Of a stretch of 36,016 bases of DNA, positions 1 through 8,070 are shown in pieces. How positions within the stretch are numbered: the stretch's first letter is position 1; every line of letters begins with the position of its first letter. The stretch is from the NCBI RefSeq assembly GCF_019091135.1, contig NZ_JAGXJW010000033.1, forward strand, positions 1-36,016, in the 5' to 3' direction. The notes under the pieces are model-generated. The model did no database searches and was not told the origin of the DNA. It saw only the letters and a program-made list of their open reading frames with translations. The translations under genes and the position numbers were made by a program. This DNA comes from Cohnella sp. GbtcB17 (GTDB lineage Bacteria; Bacillota; Bacilli; Paenibacillales; Paenibacillaceae).

Positions 1-3000
1 GAGCGAGCTGATCGTGATGCCCGAGTAGCAGAGCGTATCCGCGATATAAATGTTGCGGAACGTGTTCGCATACCCGCCGTACACCGCGAGACCGGCCGCG
101 CGCCAGGTGAGGATGGACGTCAGGTTTTCGAAAATGTTGTCCTTCTCGTCCGCGCCGCCCGCATCGATCGCCGAGAACAACGCGATGCTGTCGTCGCCGG
201 TCGCGCGCGCCTCGTTGTTGGAGATCAGATTGTTCGTGCTGCCGTTGGTCATGTTGATGCCGTCGGCGAACGTGTTGCGGATGCGCGAGTTTTTGATCGT
301 CACGTAGTCCGTGTTCGCGCCCCAGTACATGCATACCATGTGCTCGGTCCAGATGTTGTCGATCGTCATGTTGGCGTCGTTCGAGAAGTCGTACACCTTG
401 CCCGGCCCGACGATGCGGGACGTGGAGTTGCCGAAGAAGGCGAAGATGGCAAAAGAAGAGCCGTTCGCCGTGGACGTCGCCGAGAAGCCGATGTCGGTAT
501 TGGTCTGGTTCGACGGTGCGACGAAGCGCGTATACCATGGGCCGGCGCCGATTACCTTGATCGGCTTGCCATATACTTGGAACTTATTTGACGTCGTGTA
601 CGTGCCTGGCGGCAGGTAGACGCCGACGTACGTGCCGGTCGTGTCCATCCGCGCTTTGTCGAGCGCGTTCTGCACGCCCGGGTGCGTGAAGCCCGCCGGC
701 CCGACGTACTTGGCCGGGTCGGGATTGGCGACCGGCGACACCTGCTCGAGGCTGATGAAGTCGATGGCGTAGCTCGTCGTGTTGGCCGCGTCCTTCTGAA
801 GGCGGATCGTGCTGCCGGCCGGGATCGTCGTATCGAACATCAGGTTCGCCTCGTCATAAATGTGGCGCGGCGCGCCGGAGCCCGGGCTGTTGCCCGGCGC
901 GGTCTCGGAGCCGTCCAGCCAGGCGTACTTGGACGACAGGTCGATCGCCTTGGCGAACGTGCCATTGACGTAGACGTTCAGCGTCGCGTTGATGCCGTCG
1001 CCGCCCGGCGCATCGGGGATGGAGAAGCGGGCGACGAGCGTATTGGTGCTCGCCTTGGTCGTGAACTGTACGTAGCTGCCGGTCGAATTCAGCGTGACCG
1101 CCTTGCGGCCGGATGCTTCGCCGGCGAGGTCGCCGATATTGCGGTTCGGCCCGACGACGGCTGCGCCGCCGCCGATCGTGCCGTCCTCGGCCACGTACAT
1201 GTCGGACGGCACGTTTGCGCCGCGTCCGACGAACAGCGGCTGCGTGGACACGTTGTTCGCCTGCTTGACCGGCAGCTCATTGCCGTCGGCTGCGATCTGG
1301 ATTTTGACGTTGTATTTGCCGTTCGCCGCGGTCCAGCTGCCGAGCGCAAGAGACGGGCTGGATGCGCCCGCGGTGAGCGTGCCGGTGTAGCTGGCGGTCA
1401 GCGTCTTCACGACTGCATTGGTCGTGGCGTCCGTCAGCGTCAGCGTGACCGCGTGCGCGCCGGAGGCCGATGCGATCGTGCCCTGATTTTTCAGGATGAC
1501 GGAGAAGTTGGTCGCATTGCCCGCAGCCGGATTGCTCGGGCTCCAGCTGACCGACGTGGCGACCAGGTCCGAGCTCTGAACCGGGCTGACCGTCAGGTTG
1601 GAAGCGGCAGCGTAGCTGTTGTTGTTCTCGTTCTGCTCGATGACGGCGTTGTCTTCGTCGACCTTGGCGGAGACGGCGTAGCTGCCTGCGTCCTTCGTGC
1701 CTATGCTAGCCGTAACGTTCGCCTGGGCACCTGCCGCCAGCGCGCCGACATTCGCCGTCCCTACCTTGGTCGTACCGAGGTAGAAGTTGACGGTCGTCGC
1801 AGCGGAGGCCAGCGTGCCGGCATTTTTCACGGTTGCCGTCAGGCTGACGCTGTCCGTCTCGACCGGCGCGGCCGGCGTCCAGGACAGGCCCGTCACGGTG
1901 AGGTCGGGATTCGGCGCAGGCACGCCGATCACCTGGAACTCGGCGACCTGTCCGCCCGAAGCGCCCGTGTTCGCCGTGAATTTCAGCTGCACGTCGCTGG
2001 CGGTGGCGCTGACCGGGATCGTGACCGTGTTGCCGGTCGCCGGGTTAAACGTATATTGCGCGGACGAGACCAGGTTGTTGAACGAAGTGCCGTTCTGATC
2101 GCGGCCCAGCACCTGAATCGTCTGCGTACGCGTCGCCCAGGCGCTGTCCGGATTCAGCTTGACCACGATCTGCGAGACGCTGGCGTTGGCGCCCAGCGAG
2201 ACGGTCAGCGTGGCCGGATAGCTGTTTGTATTGCTCTCCCAATACGTCGCCGTATTGCCGTCGTTGGCGTTGGCTGCCACATAGGTCCAATTGACCGAAG
2301 AGGCGGTAATCGGCTTGCCCTGCGCCAGGTTGGAGCCGGTTGGCGGCGGCGTAGAGGTTGGCGTGGCCGTAGGCGTTGCGGTCGGCGTCGCCGTCGGGGT
2401 GGCCGTTGGCGTCGCGGGTGGCGTTGCCGTCGGGGTCGCCGTCGGCGTCGGCGTCGCCGACACCGCGGTCAGCGCGATTTGGTCCAGGTTGACGTTGCCG
2501 GAGTCGGTTGTATCGTACTTATAGGCAATCGTGTTGCTGCCCGCGTTCAGCGCAAACGTCTCGGACTGCGTTCCCCAAGTGTCCCAATTGGCGAGATTGG
2601 CAAGCGTCGTCTGCTTGACCTTCGCACCGTTTACGTAGACGCTCAGCGTTCTGGCCGCGCCGTTCGCGTTGCCGTACTTGAGCGCGACCGCATAGTTGCC
2701 TGCGGCTGCGGCATTGACGGTGAACTGTGTCTGGGCGCCCTGCGTCCAGTAGCCGTCGACAAATCCAGTCCCCGTATACCCCGGGTGGTCCGTGTTCACC
2801 TTGGCGCCGCCGGACAGCGCCGCGGCTTCGGCTTCGTATACGTTGTTAGCCGGCGGCGTGACGGTGCCGTACACCTCTAGCTCCGAGACCTGGCCGGCCG
2901 GCCAAGCGCTATTAGCCGTGAAGTTGACTTTGACGTAACGCGCGCCGGCTGCGGCGAAGCTGATCGTCACCGTATTGCCGGTCGCCGGGTTAAACGAATA

Positions 3001-3396
3001 CGACGCAGACGACGCGAGCGTGCTGTATGTCGAATCGTTCAGGCTGCCCTGCACGGACAGTGTCTGCGAGCGCGTGCCCCATCCGGACGGCAGCTTCAAC
3101 ACGACTTGATTGACCGTGGAGGACGCCCCCAGGTCGACCCGGATCCATTGCGGAGATGCATTGTTCGCGCTCTCCCAATAGGTGCCGGCGTTGCCGTCCA
3201 CGGCATTGCCCGCCTGGTACACATCCGCGTACGAGCTTGCGGTCACCGGTTTGTTGGCCGCCAGATTCGGGCCGTCTGCATAAGCCCTGGATGCTTGAAG
3301 CCCGGTCAGGTTGGCAAGCAGTCCGGCCATCAGCGCAAGAGCCAGCAAAGAAGCCGTCCACGGCTTCCGTTTCCCCGTCTGCAGTTTCATGAACAT
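1..3396 (-). CDS. Secreted modular alpha-1,3-glucanase (GH87, mycodextranase type), 3' end cut by window edge
   Basis: Endo-acting hydrolase of alpha-1,3-glucan (fungal wall glucan, mutan), acting outside the cell. The 1132 visible residues start with a signal peptide (about 1-40, KRK then a hydrophobic run, ending near AYA). Then come a discoidin/F5-8C domain (42-175), a CBM6/35-like domain (184-310), a Thr-Pro repeat linker (314-354, TPTATP units), a second discoidin domain (355-490), two CARDB-like domains (497-603, 607-722) and a GH87 beta-helix domain from about 725. It carries FADGIN (Asp1045) and TGDDS (Asp1068, Asp1069); this D-x22-DD spacing matches the catalytic aspartates I recall for Paenibacillus GH87 enzymes. 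Domain order also fits the known DS-CBM6-TP linker-DS layout. The start at 3396 is chosen because AGGAGG lies 6 nt upstream; a second ATG at 3390 is further away. The C-terminus lies outside the window. Confidence 0.93.
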   Translation of the reverse strand, partial: MFMKLQTGKRKPWTASLLALALMAGLLANLTGLQASRAYADGPNLAANKPVTASSYADVYQAGNAVDGNAGTYWESANNASPQWIRVDLGASSTVNQVVLKLPSGWGTRSQTLSVQGSLNDSTYSTLASSASYSFNPATGNTVTISFAAAGARYVKVNFTANSAWPAGQVSELEVYGTVTPPANNVYEAEAAALSGGAKVNTDHPGYTGTGFVDGYWTQGAQTQFTVNAAAAGNYAVALKYGNANGAARTLSVYVNGAKVKQTTLANLANWDTWGTQSETFALNAGSNTIAYKYDTTDSGNVNLDQIALTAVSATPTPTATPTATPPATPTATPTATPTATPTATPTSTPPPTGSNLAQGKPITASSVNWTYVAANANDGNTATYWESNTNSYPATLTVSLGANASVSQIVVKLNPDSAWATRTQTIQVLGRDQNGTSFNNLVSSAQYTFNPATGNTVTIPVSATASDVQLKFTANTGASGGQVAEFQVIGVPAPNPDLTVTGLSWTPAAPVETDSVSLTATVKNAGTLASAATTVNFYLGTTKVGTANVGALAAGAQANVTASIGTKDAGSYAVSAKVDEDNAVIEQNENNNSYAAASNLTVSPVQSSDLVATSVSWSPSNPAAGNATNFSVILKNQGTIASASGAHAVTLTLTDATTNAVVKTLTASYTGTLTAGASSPSLALGSWTAANGKYNVKIQIAADGNELPVKQANNVSTQPLFVGRGANVPSDMYVAEDGTIGGGAAVVGPNRNIGDLAGEASGRKAVTLNSTGSYVQFTTKASTNTLVARFSIPDAPGGDGINATLNVYVNGTFAKAIDLSSKYAWLDGSETAPGNSPGSGAPRHIYDEANLMFDTTIPAGSTIRLQKDAANTTSYAIDFISLEQVSPVANPDPAKYVGPAGFTHPGVQNALDKARMDTTGTYVGVYLPPGTYTTSNKFQVYGKPIKVIGAGPWYTRFVAPSNQTNTDIGFSATSTANGSSFAIFAFFGNSTSRIVGPGKVYDFSNDANMTIDNIWTEHMVCMYWGANTDYVTIKNSRIRNTFADGINMTNGSTNNLISNNEARATGDDSIALFSAIDAGGADEKDNIFENLTSILTWRAAGLAVYGGYANTFRNIYIADTLCYSGITISSL

Positions 3397-3532
3397 GATC
3401 TGCCTCCTCTTATAAATGGATAACGCGACTTTTCCGATCCCTTCCGACTTAAGCCAAGCGGCTGATCAGCAACCTCGTTCAAGTTAGTTGCGGCGCCCTC
3501 CCTCCCTGGTATGGATGATGCTTCCATATCAA

Positions 3533-3549
3533 ATTATAAGCGCTTACAA
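3533..3549 (-). promoter_or_regulatory. Candidate CcpA (cre) operator overlapping a -10 box upstream of the glucanase
   Basis: On the minus strand the near-palindrome TGTAAGCGCTTATA (3535-3548) resembles the catabolite-repression consensus with one mismatch at its last base. It overlaps a TATAAT (3533-3538) that would serve as -10; the matching -35 is poor. A cre on the core promoter would give glucose repression of the glucanase. Inferred from sequence alone. Confidence 0.4.
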
Positions 3550-3624
3550 TAATCGCGACGATGTACATTCCTATGGGATGTGTGTGCGGAATTACGATAC
3601 AGCCGAGGCGGGCGAGCCGCGACA

Positions 3625-3663
3625 TAAAAAAAGACCCGCCCGCATCATGGCGGACGAGACGGA
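3625..3663 (-). terminator. Rho-independent terminator of kimA
   Basis: Reading leftward, CCGCC and GGCGG form a GC-rich stem around a 7-8 nt loop, followed by a run of seven T. It starts about 20 nt after the kimA stop codon, and the next gene to the left has its own promoter region. Confidence 0.75.
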
Positions 3664-3683
3664 TTGAATGCATGTGACGAACG

Positions 3684-5501
3684 TTATCGCCTTAAATGGT
3701 AAGGCACGGTCGCGATGATGACATCCTTCTGATTGTACAGGTAGGCACGGAGCAGCAGGCTCGACTGATTGTGCAAAATATGCTGCCACCAGTGCTTCGC
3801 GATGAACTGCGGGATGAGGACGGTGATATGGTCGGTCTCCGCGGTTTTCCACTCGATCGTATCGATGAACTTCATGATCGGCCGGATGATGCTTCGGTAG
3901 CTCGATCTCAGCGTGATGAGCCGAACGCCCGGATCCCAGTCGGCCCACCTTTTCTCCATGCGCTCGATCTCCTCATCGTCGAAGCCGACGTAGACGGCGA
4001 CCACGTTGTCGGTGAGCGACTTGGCGTAGCTGAGCGAGTTCATGACGACGCGGGTGACGCCGGCGACCGGCACGACGATCGTGCTGCCTTTGATGCACGG
4101 CTTTTCCTTCGTCGGATCGATGCGGAGCTCGTCGGCCGTATTGCGGTAGTGGCGCGCGATGGCGAAGAAGGTCCACATGACGATCGGCAGGAAAACGAAC
4201 ACCATCCATACGTGCGTGAACTTGGTGAAAATAAAGATGAGCGTAATGCTGAGCGTCGTGAGCATGCCGATCGTGTTGACCGCGAGGCGCGTCGTCCAGC
4301 CCTGCGGGCGCAGCTTGATCCAGCGGACCATCATCCCCAGCTGCGACAGCGTGAACGGGATGAAGACGCCGACCGCGTAGAGCGGGATCAGATTTTCCGT
4401 ATTGCCGTGGAAAATGATGACCAGCAAGGCCGAGAATACGCCGAGAAAGATGATGCCGTTGGAGTAGCCCAGACGGTCGCCGCGAACCATGAAGGCGTGC
4501 GGCATGTATTTGTCCTTGGCCAGCATAAATGCGAGAAGCGGAAACGCGGAATACGCCGTATTCGCCGCAAGGACAAGGATGAGCGCGGTCAGCGCCTGGA
4601 TGACGTAATAAATGGCGCCCCGCCCGAAGGTCGATTCGGCGATCTGCGAGACGACGGTCTGCTTCTCGTCTGGCGCCACGCCATACCAGTAAGCGAGCAG
4701 GCTGATGCCGATGAACATCGCGCCCAGGATCGTGCCCATCATGATCAAGGTCGCTGCGGCGTTGCGCTCGGCAGGCTTTTTGAAGTTGGGGATGGCATTG
4801 GACACCGCTTCGACGCCCGTAAGCGCGGAGCAGCCCGAGCTGAACGCCTTGAGGAGCAGGAAAAGGCTGACGTTGGACACCGCGGCGCCGAACTCAGGCA
4901 CGTGCGCGGGAGCGCCGCCCGTCGCGTACTTGACGATGCCCACGGCGATCAGCACGAAGATGGCGACGACGAACAGGTAGATCGGCGTGGCGAGTACCGA
5001 AGCGGACTCGGTCACGCCGCGGAGGTTCATGAGGGTGAGGATCAGTATAATGATGAGCGCGATCAGGACGCGATGTTCGTGCAACGACGGGAAAGCCGAC
5101 GTGATGGCGTCCGTCCCTGCGGACGAGCTGACCGCGACGGTCAATATATAGTCGACCAGCAGCGAGCCGCCTGCCAGCAGTCCCGTCGAGACGCCGAGAT
5201 TGTCCTTGGCCACGATGTACGCGCCGCCGCCTGCCGGATAAGCGTATATGGTCTGGCGATAAGACAGAATAAGAATAAATAAAAGTCCGAGCACCGCCAG
5301 CGAGATCGGCACCGAGTACCAGACGGCCGCAAAGCCCGCCGCCATGAGCACGAGCAGAATCTGCTCCGTGCCGTACGCGACCGAGGATAAGGCGTCCGAC
5401 GACAGGACGGCGAGCGCTTTGAATTTCCCGAGCTTCGCGCCTTCGATCTCCGCGCTCTTCATGGGCCTGCCGATCAGTAATCGTTTTACTTTGCTGACCA
5501 T
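3684..5501 (-). CDS. kimA: KimA-type high-affinity potassium importer (APC superfamily)
   Basis: Membrane importer for K+, 605 residues, close in length and sequence to Bacillus subtilis KimA (YdaO, about 607). The N-terminus has LSSDALSSVAYGTEQILL, then AYPAGGGAYIVAKDNLG, GGSLLVDYILTVAVS and FSSGCSALTGVEAVSNAIP, all blocks I recognise from this family. About 12 membrane helices fill residues 30-450. The last 150 residues are a soluble USP-like domain (TIVVPVAGVTRVV onward, LITLRSSYRSIIRPI, ILHNQSSLLLRAYLY) as in KimA. The start has AAAGGAG 8-9 nt upstream. The gene is preceded by a c-di-AMP riboswitch and attenuator, which supports the K+ role because c-di-AMP switches off K+ uptake in Firmicutes. 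Confidence 0.92.
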   Translation of the reverse strand: MVSKVKRLLIGRPMKSAEIEGAKLGKFKALAVLSSDALSSVAYGTEQILLVLMAAGFAAVWYSVPISLAVLGLLFILILSYRQTIYAYPAGGGAYIVAKDNLGVSTGLLAGGSLLVDYILTVAVSSSAGTDAITSAFPSLHEHRVLIALIIILILTLMNLRGVTESASVLATPIYLFVVAIFVLIAVGIVKYATGGAPAHVPEFGAAVSNVSLFLLLKAFSSGCSALTGVEAVSNAIPNFKKPAERNAAATLIMMGTILGAMFIGISLLAYWYGVAPDEKQTVVSQIAESTFGRGAIYYVIQALTALILVLAANTAYSAFPLLAFMLAKDKYMPHAFMVRGDRLGYSNGIIFLGVFSALLVIIFHGNTENLIPLYAVGVFIPFTLSQLGMMVRWIKLRPQGWTTRLAVNTIGMLTTLSITLIFIFTKFTHVWMVFVFLPIVMWTFFAIARHYRNTADELRIDPTKEKPCIKGSTIVVPVAGVTRVVMNSLSYAKSLTDNVVAVYVGFDDEEIERMEKRWADWDPGVRLITLRSSYRSIIRPIMKFIDTIEWKTAETDHITVLIPQFIAKHWWQHILHNQSSLLLRAYLYNQKDVIIATVPYHLRR

Positions 5502-5543
5502 GGGGTTATCTCCTTTGCTGTTCCGACACCGGTTCGGCGCATC

Positions 5544-5576
5544 AAAAAAAGCCGCAGGAAAGGATCTCCCGCAGCT
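5544..5576 (-). terminator. Attenuator hairpin of the c-di-AMP riboswitch
   Basis: Between the aptamer and kimA the minus strand has GCTGCGGG, a short loop, CCTGCGGC, then seven T. This is an intrinsic terminator placed as the expression platform. By analogy with ydaO leaders, ligand binding would favour this hairpin and stop transcription before kimA. Confidence 0.8.
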
Positions 5577-5607
5577 TATTCGTACGCGAATAGCGGCGCA
5601 GGTTCCT

Positions 5608-5755
5608 CTTCCGGACGCTTGCGAGGTTAGCTGTCGGATTCGGGCTCGGCAAGCAGCCCTACGCCTGGCATAGCCAAGCGATTCACCCCTGGGCGCGCAT
5701 GCGCGGCACCCGGTTGGTTCCCCCGTTCCCGCTCCCGCGGGATTCAGCGATTAGG
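5608..5755 (-). ncRNA. ydaO/yuaA-type c-di-AMP riboswitch
   Basis: The leader of kimA contains, in order on the minus strand, CGCTGAATCC, CGGGGGAACCAA, GGGGTGAATC, AGGGCTGC and AGCTAACCTCGCAAGCG. These are the conserved blocks of the ydaO aptamer, with variable stems between them. A terminator follows and the downstream gene is the classical target, a K+ importer. Boundaries are approximate to about 10 nt. Confidence 0.92.
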
Positions 5756-5774
5756 ATGTTGAATCACGAATTGA

Positions 5775-5804
5775 ATCATACGTCACGTTCCTTCTCCATG
5801 TAAA
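5775..5804 (-). promoter_or_regulatory. Candidate SigA promoter of the riboswitch-kimA transcript
   Basis: On the minus strand TTTACA (5799-5804) is followed after 18 nt by TATGAT (5775-5780), each one or two bases from consensus. It ends about 20 nt before the first conserved riboswitch block, a sensible distance for a leader start. Confidence 0.6.
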
Positions 5805-5849
5805 CCGCCGCCGATTGAGATGAAACAGCGCCGCGGGCGGTTAACGCCT

Positions 5850-5880
5850 CAAGAGAGCGGTTACAAGCAAGCGGCTCTTG
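5850..5880. repeat. Inverted repeat CAAGAG / CTCTTG around a GCGGTTACAA core
   Basis: CAAGAG (5850-5855) and CTCTTG (5875-5880) face each other over 19 nt. The enclosed GCGGTTACAA is shared with the tandem repeat at 6001-6240, so this may be an outlying degenerate copy of that family. The rest of 5881-6000 shows no gene or other clear signal. Confidence 0.35.
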
Positions 5881-6000
5881 CATTATCGCGTTCTGGCACG
5901 TTCGGGCGCGATTTCGCGTGATTTATTGCAAATATAGGCAGGGAAGCTTCGGGACGCGGGGACGCGCCAGTGAAAAATGCGGAGCAACGACGATGGTGGC

Positions 6001-6240
6001 GCTGTAGCAGCGGAATGTGCGGTTACACGGGGCTGAAACGAACTTGGGGTGGCTGTAGCAACGGAAAACACGGTTACAACGGGGCTGGGCGCACTTTGGG
6101 CCGCTGTAGCAGCGGATTGTGCGGATGCAGCGGGAAGGTGGCGCTGTAACGATGGAATGTGCGGTTACAACGGGGCTGGAGCGAACTTGGGGGCGCTGTA
6201 GCAGCGGAATGCGCGGTTGCAACGGCATGGCACAGGGAGG
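6001..6240. repeat. Tandem array of an imperfect 51-bp repeat, about five copies
   Basis: Units begin with GCTGTAGC (or GCTGTAAC) at 6001, 6052, 6103, 6143 and 6195, giving steps of 51, 51, 40 and 52. Each unit runs through CGGAATGTGCGGTTACAAC and GGGGCTGG towards an AACTTGGGG block. Several copies carry a small perfect hairpin, CGCTG-TAG-CAGCG. The array lies between the kimA promoter and the end of the ABC operon, so it fills a non-coding gap of about 500 bp. Leftward reading frames through it only reflect the multiple-of-three period. Confidence 0.8.
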
Positions 6241-6276
6241 TAACGTCCACAAGGGAGATGTTCCCATCACATAAAA

Positions 6277-6304
6277 GAAAAAGCGAAGCGGTCATCCGCT
6301 TCGC
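6277..6304 (-). terminator. Terminator of the three-gene ABC operon
   Basis: GCGAAGCGG (6283-6291) and CCGCTTCGC (6296-6304) are a perfect 9-bp stem with a 4-nt loop. On the minus strand it is followed by TTTTTC and lies 15 nt after the ATPase stop codon. Confidence 0.88.
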
Positions 6305-6319
6305 CATTGCTTTTTTTAC

Positions 6320-7114
6320 TTAGCCCAGAACCACCCGATCGTCAGCCAGCTTGTGGCCGCTGATGCGTTCGAACTCGCCGAGCAGCTTCTGCACGGTCAA
6401 GTCCTGCTTGCGCTCGGGCGGGATGTCGAGGATGATGCGGCCCTTGTCCATCATGATGGGCCGGTTGCCCAGACGGATGGCCTGCTCCATGTTGTGTGTG
6501 ACCATGAGCGTCGTCAGCTTCATGCTGCGGACGATCTCCTCGGTGAGGCGGGTGATCAGCTCCGCGCGAGCCGGATCGAGCGCGGCCGTGTGCTCGTCGA
6601 GCAGCAGGATGCCCGGACGCGTGAACGTGGACATCAGCAGGCTGAGCGCCTGCCGCTCGCCGCCCGAGAGCAACCCGACTTTGGCGCGTAGTCTCGCGTC
6701 CAGGCCGATGCCGAGACGCTTTAGCTCCTCCTTGAAAAGGGCCCGCTTGCGTCCCGTCACCGCCCAGCCGAACCCTCGCGGCTTGCCGCGCGCATAGGCC
6801 ATCGACAGATTTTCCTCGATCGTCATGTTAGGCGCCGTGCCCGCCATCGGATCCTGGAATACCCTCCCGATCCACTTGCTGCGCTCGGCCTCGGATTTCG
6901 ATGCGACGGATTGTCCGCCGATCCGGACATCACCGATATCGGGCTGCATGACGCCCGAGATGATGTTCATCAGCGTCGACTTGCCTGCCCCGTTGCTGCC
7001 GATGACCGTGACGAAGTCGCCTTCGTTCAGCTTCAGGTTGATGTCCATGAGCGCGATTTTCTCGTCCGCCGTCCCGGGGTTGAACAGCTTGGATACTTGA
7101 TTGAGCTCCAGCAT
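6320..7114 (-). CDS. ABC transporter ATP-binding protein
   Basis: Cytoplasmic ATPase subunit, 264 residues, that would power the permease encoded just upstream. Walker A is GSNGAGKS (39-46), the signature is LSGGERQ, Walker B runs into LLLDEHTAALDP, and the switch histidine lies in MVTHNMEQA. The usual DEP after Walker B is DEH here, which is frequent in this subfamily. Its ATG overlaps the TGA of the permease by one base, so translation is probably coupled. It resembles ATPases that pair with ABC_sub_bind (PF04392) lipoproteins and LivH-like permeases; substrates of that group are mostly unknown, though some Gram-positive members have been linked to tryptophan uptake. Confidence 0.9.
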   Translation of the reverse strand: MLELNQVSKLFNPGTADEKIALMDINLKLNEGDFVTVIGSNGAGKSTLMNIISGVMQPDIGDVRIGGQSVASKSEAERSKWIGRVFQDPMAGTAPNMTIEENLSMAYARGKPRGFGWAVTGRKRALFKEELKRLGIGLDARLRAKVGLLSGGERQALSLLMSTFTRPGILLLDEHTAALDPARAELITRLTEEIVRSMKLTTLMVTHNMEQAIRLGNRPIMMDKGRIILDIPPERKQDLTVQKLLGEFERISGHKLADDRVVLG

Positions 7115-8064
7115 CAGATCGCCCCCTTGCCGCGCATGCCGGCCGCCAGCTCTGCCGTGCGCCGTTTGGCTTGCTGCTTCTGCTTAGCCGATCGGCTCAC
7201 CGTCGGGATGACGAGCGCCAGGATGACGATGACGGCGGTGATCAGCTTAAGGTCAGTCGCCTTCAGATGCAAAAACTCGGCGCGCAAGGCCAGCGCGAAG
7301 ACGATTCGGTACGCCAGGGAGCCGATCACGACGGCGAGCGTCGCCCAGAAAACGCGCTTCGGCCCGAGCAGCGCTTCCCCGATGATGACGGAGGCGAGCC
7401 CGATGACGATCATGCCGATGCCCATGGAGATGTCGGCGGAGCCGCCGTCCTGCGCGATCAGCGCGCCGGACAGCGCGACGAGACCGTTGGACAGACTGAC
7501 GCCGAGGATCGTCGTCAGGTCCGTGTTGGAGCCGAAGCTGCGGATCATGCGCTTGTTGTCCCCGGTCGCGCGAAGCGCGAGCCCGAGATCCGTGTGCAGA
7601 AACGCGTCGAGCAGCAGCTTGACGACGATCGCGACGACGAGCAGGACGGCGATGTACGCGAGGCGGAAATCGTGCCACTCATGCGAAGCGACGCCGGAGA
7701 ACAGCGTGTCCGTATTCAGCAGCGAGATGTTCGGCTTGCCCATGATCCGTATGTTGATCGTGTACAGCGCGATCATCATGATAATGCCCGCGAGCAGGCC
7801 GTTGACCTTGCCCTTGGTATGCAGCAGGCCGGTGCAGACGCCCGCCGCCAGACCGCCGCCGAAGGCCGCGAGCGTCGCGAGCCACGGCGCTTGGCCGTGC
7901 GAGATCATCACCGCGGCGATGCCGGCTCCCGTCGTGAAGCTGGCGTCTACGGTCAGGTCGGGGAAATCCAGGATGCGATACGTGATGTACACCCCGAGCG
8001 CCATCAAGGCATACATGAAGCCAAGCTCGACTGCGCCGGTCAGGGAATGGATCAATGACGACAC
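7114..8064 (-). CDS. ABC transporter permease (LivH/BPD_transp_2-like)
   Basis: Integral membrane subunit of 316 residues with about eight hydrophobic segments, starting near LGFMYALMALGVYITYRILDF. DFPDLTVDASFTTGAG and LRATGDNKRMIRSFGSNTD are blocks I recognise from permeases paired with ABC_sub_bind proteins. Its start is 6 nt after the stop of the lipoprotein gene and its stop overlaps the ATPase start, so the three genes form a single operon. The C-terminus is basic (KQKQQAKRR). The substrate cannot be read from the sequence. Confidence 0.9.
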   Translation of the reverse strand: MSSLIHSLTGAVELGFMYALMALGVYITYRILDFPDLTVDASFTTGAGIAAVMISHGQAPWLATLAAFGGGLAAGVCTGLLHTKGKVNGLLAGIIMMIALYTINIRIMGKPNISLLNTDTLFSGVASHEWHDFRLAYIAVLLVVAIVVKLLLDAFLHTDLGLALRATGDNKRMIRSFGSNTDLTTILGVSLSNGLVALSGALIAQDGGSADISMGIGMIVIGLASVIIGEALLGPKRVFWATLAVVIGSLAYRIVFALALRAEFLHLKATDLKLITAVIVILALVIPTVSRSAKQKQQAKRRTAELAAGMRGKGAI

Positions 8065-8070
8065 CTACTC

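Noticed and set aside
57..70. GGAACGTGTTCGC as a second LexA-like box
   Set aside because: It lies inside the glucanase coding sequence, the half-site spacing is two bases too short, and there is no promoter nearby.
682..2880. Long plus-strand open frame of 732 codons
   Set aside because: It is Arg-rich and without recognisable domains, and lies opposite the glucanase, whose frame has clear domains and a ribosome site. High GC content explains the open shadow frame.
3696..5282. Plus-strand open frame of 528 codons
   Set aside because: Opposite kimA, dominated by Asp, Arg and Glu, with no domain or ribosome site; a shadow of the real gene.
6001..6240. Possible CRISPR array (also considered at 16022-16245)
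   Set aside because: Conservation covers nearly the whole unit, so there are no unique spacers, and no cas genes are present.
5923..6270. Minus-strand frame with repeated CNRTFRCYS peptides
   Set aside because: It arises from the 51-bp array; no ribosome site, and units change length by non-multiples of three.
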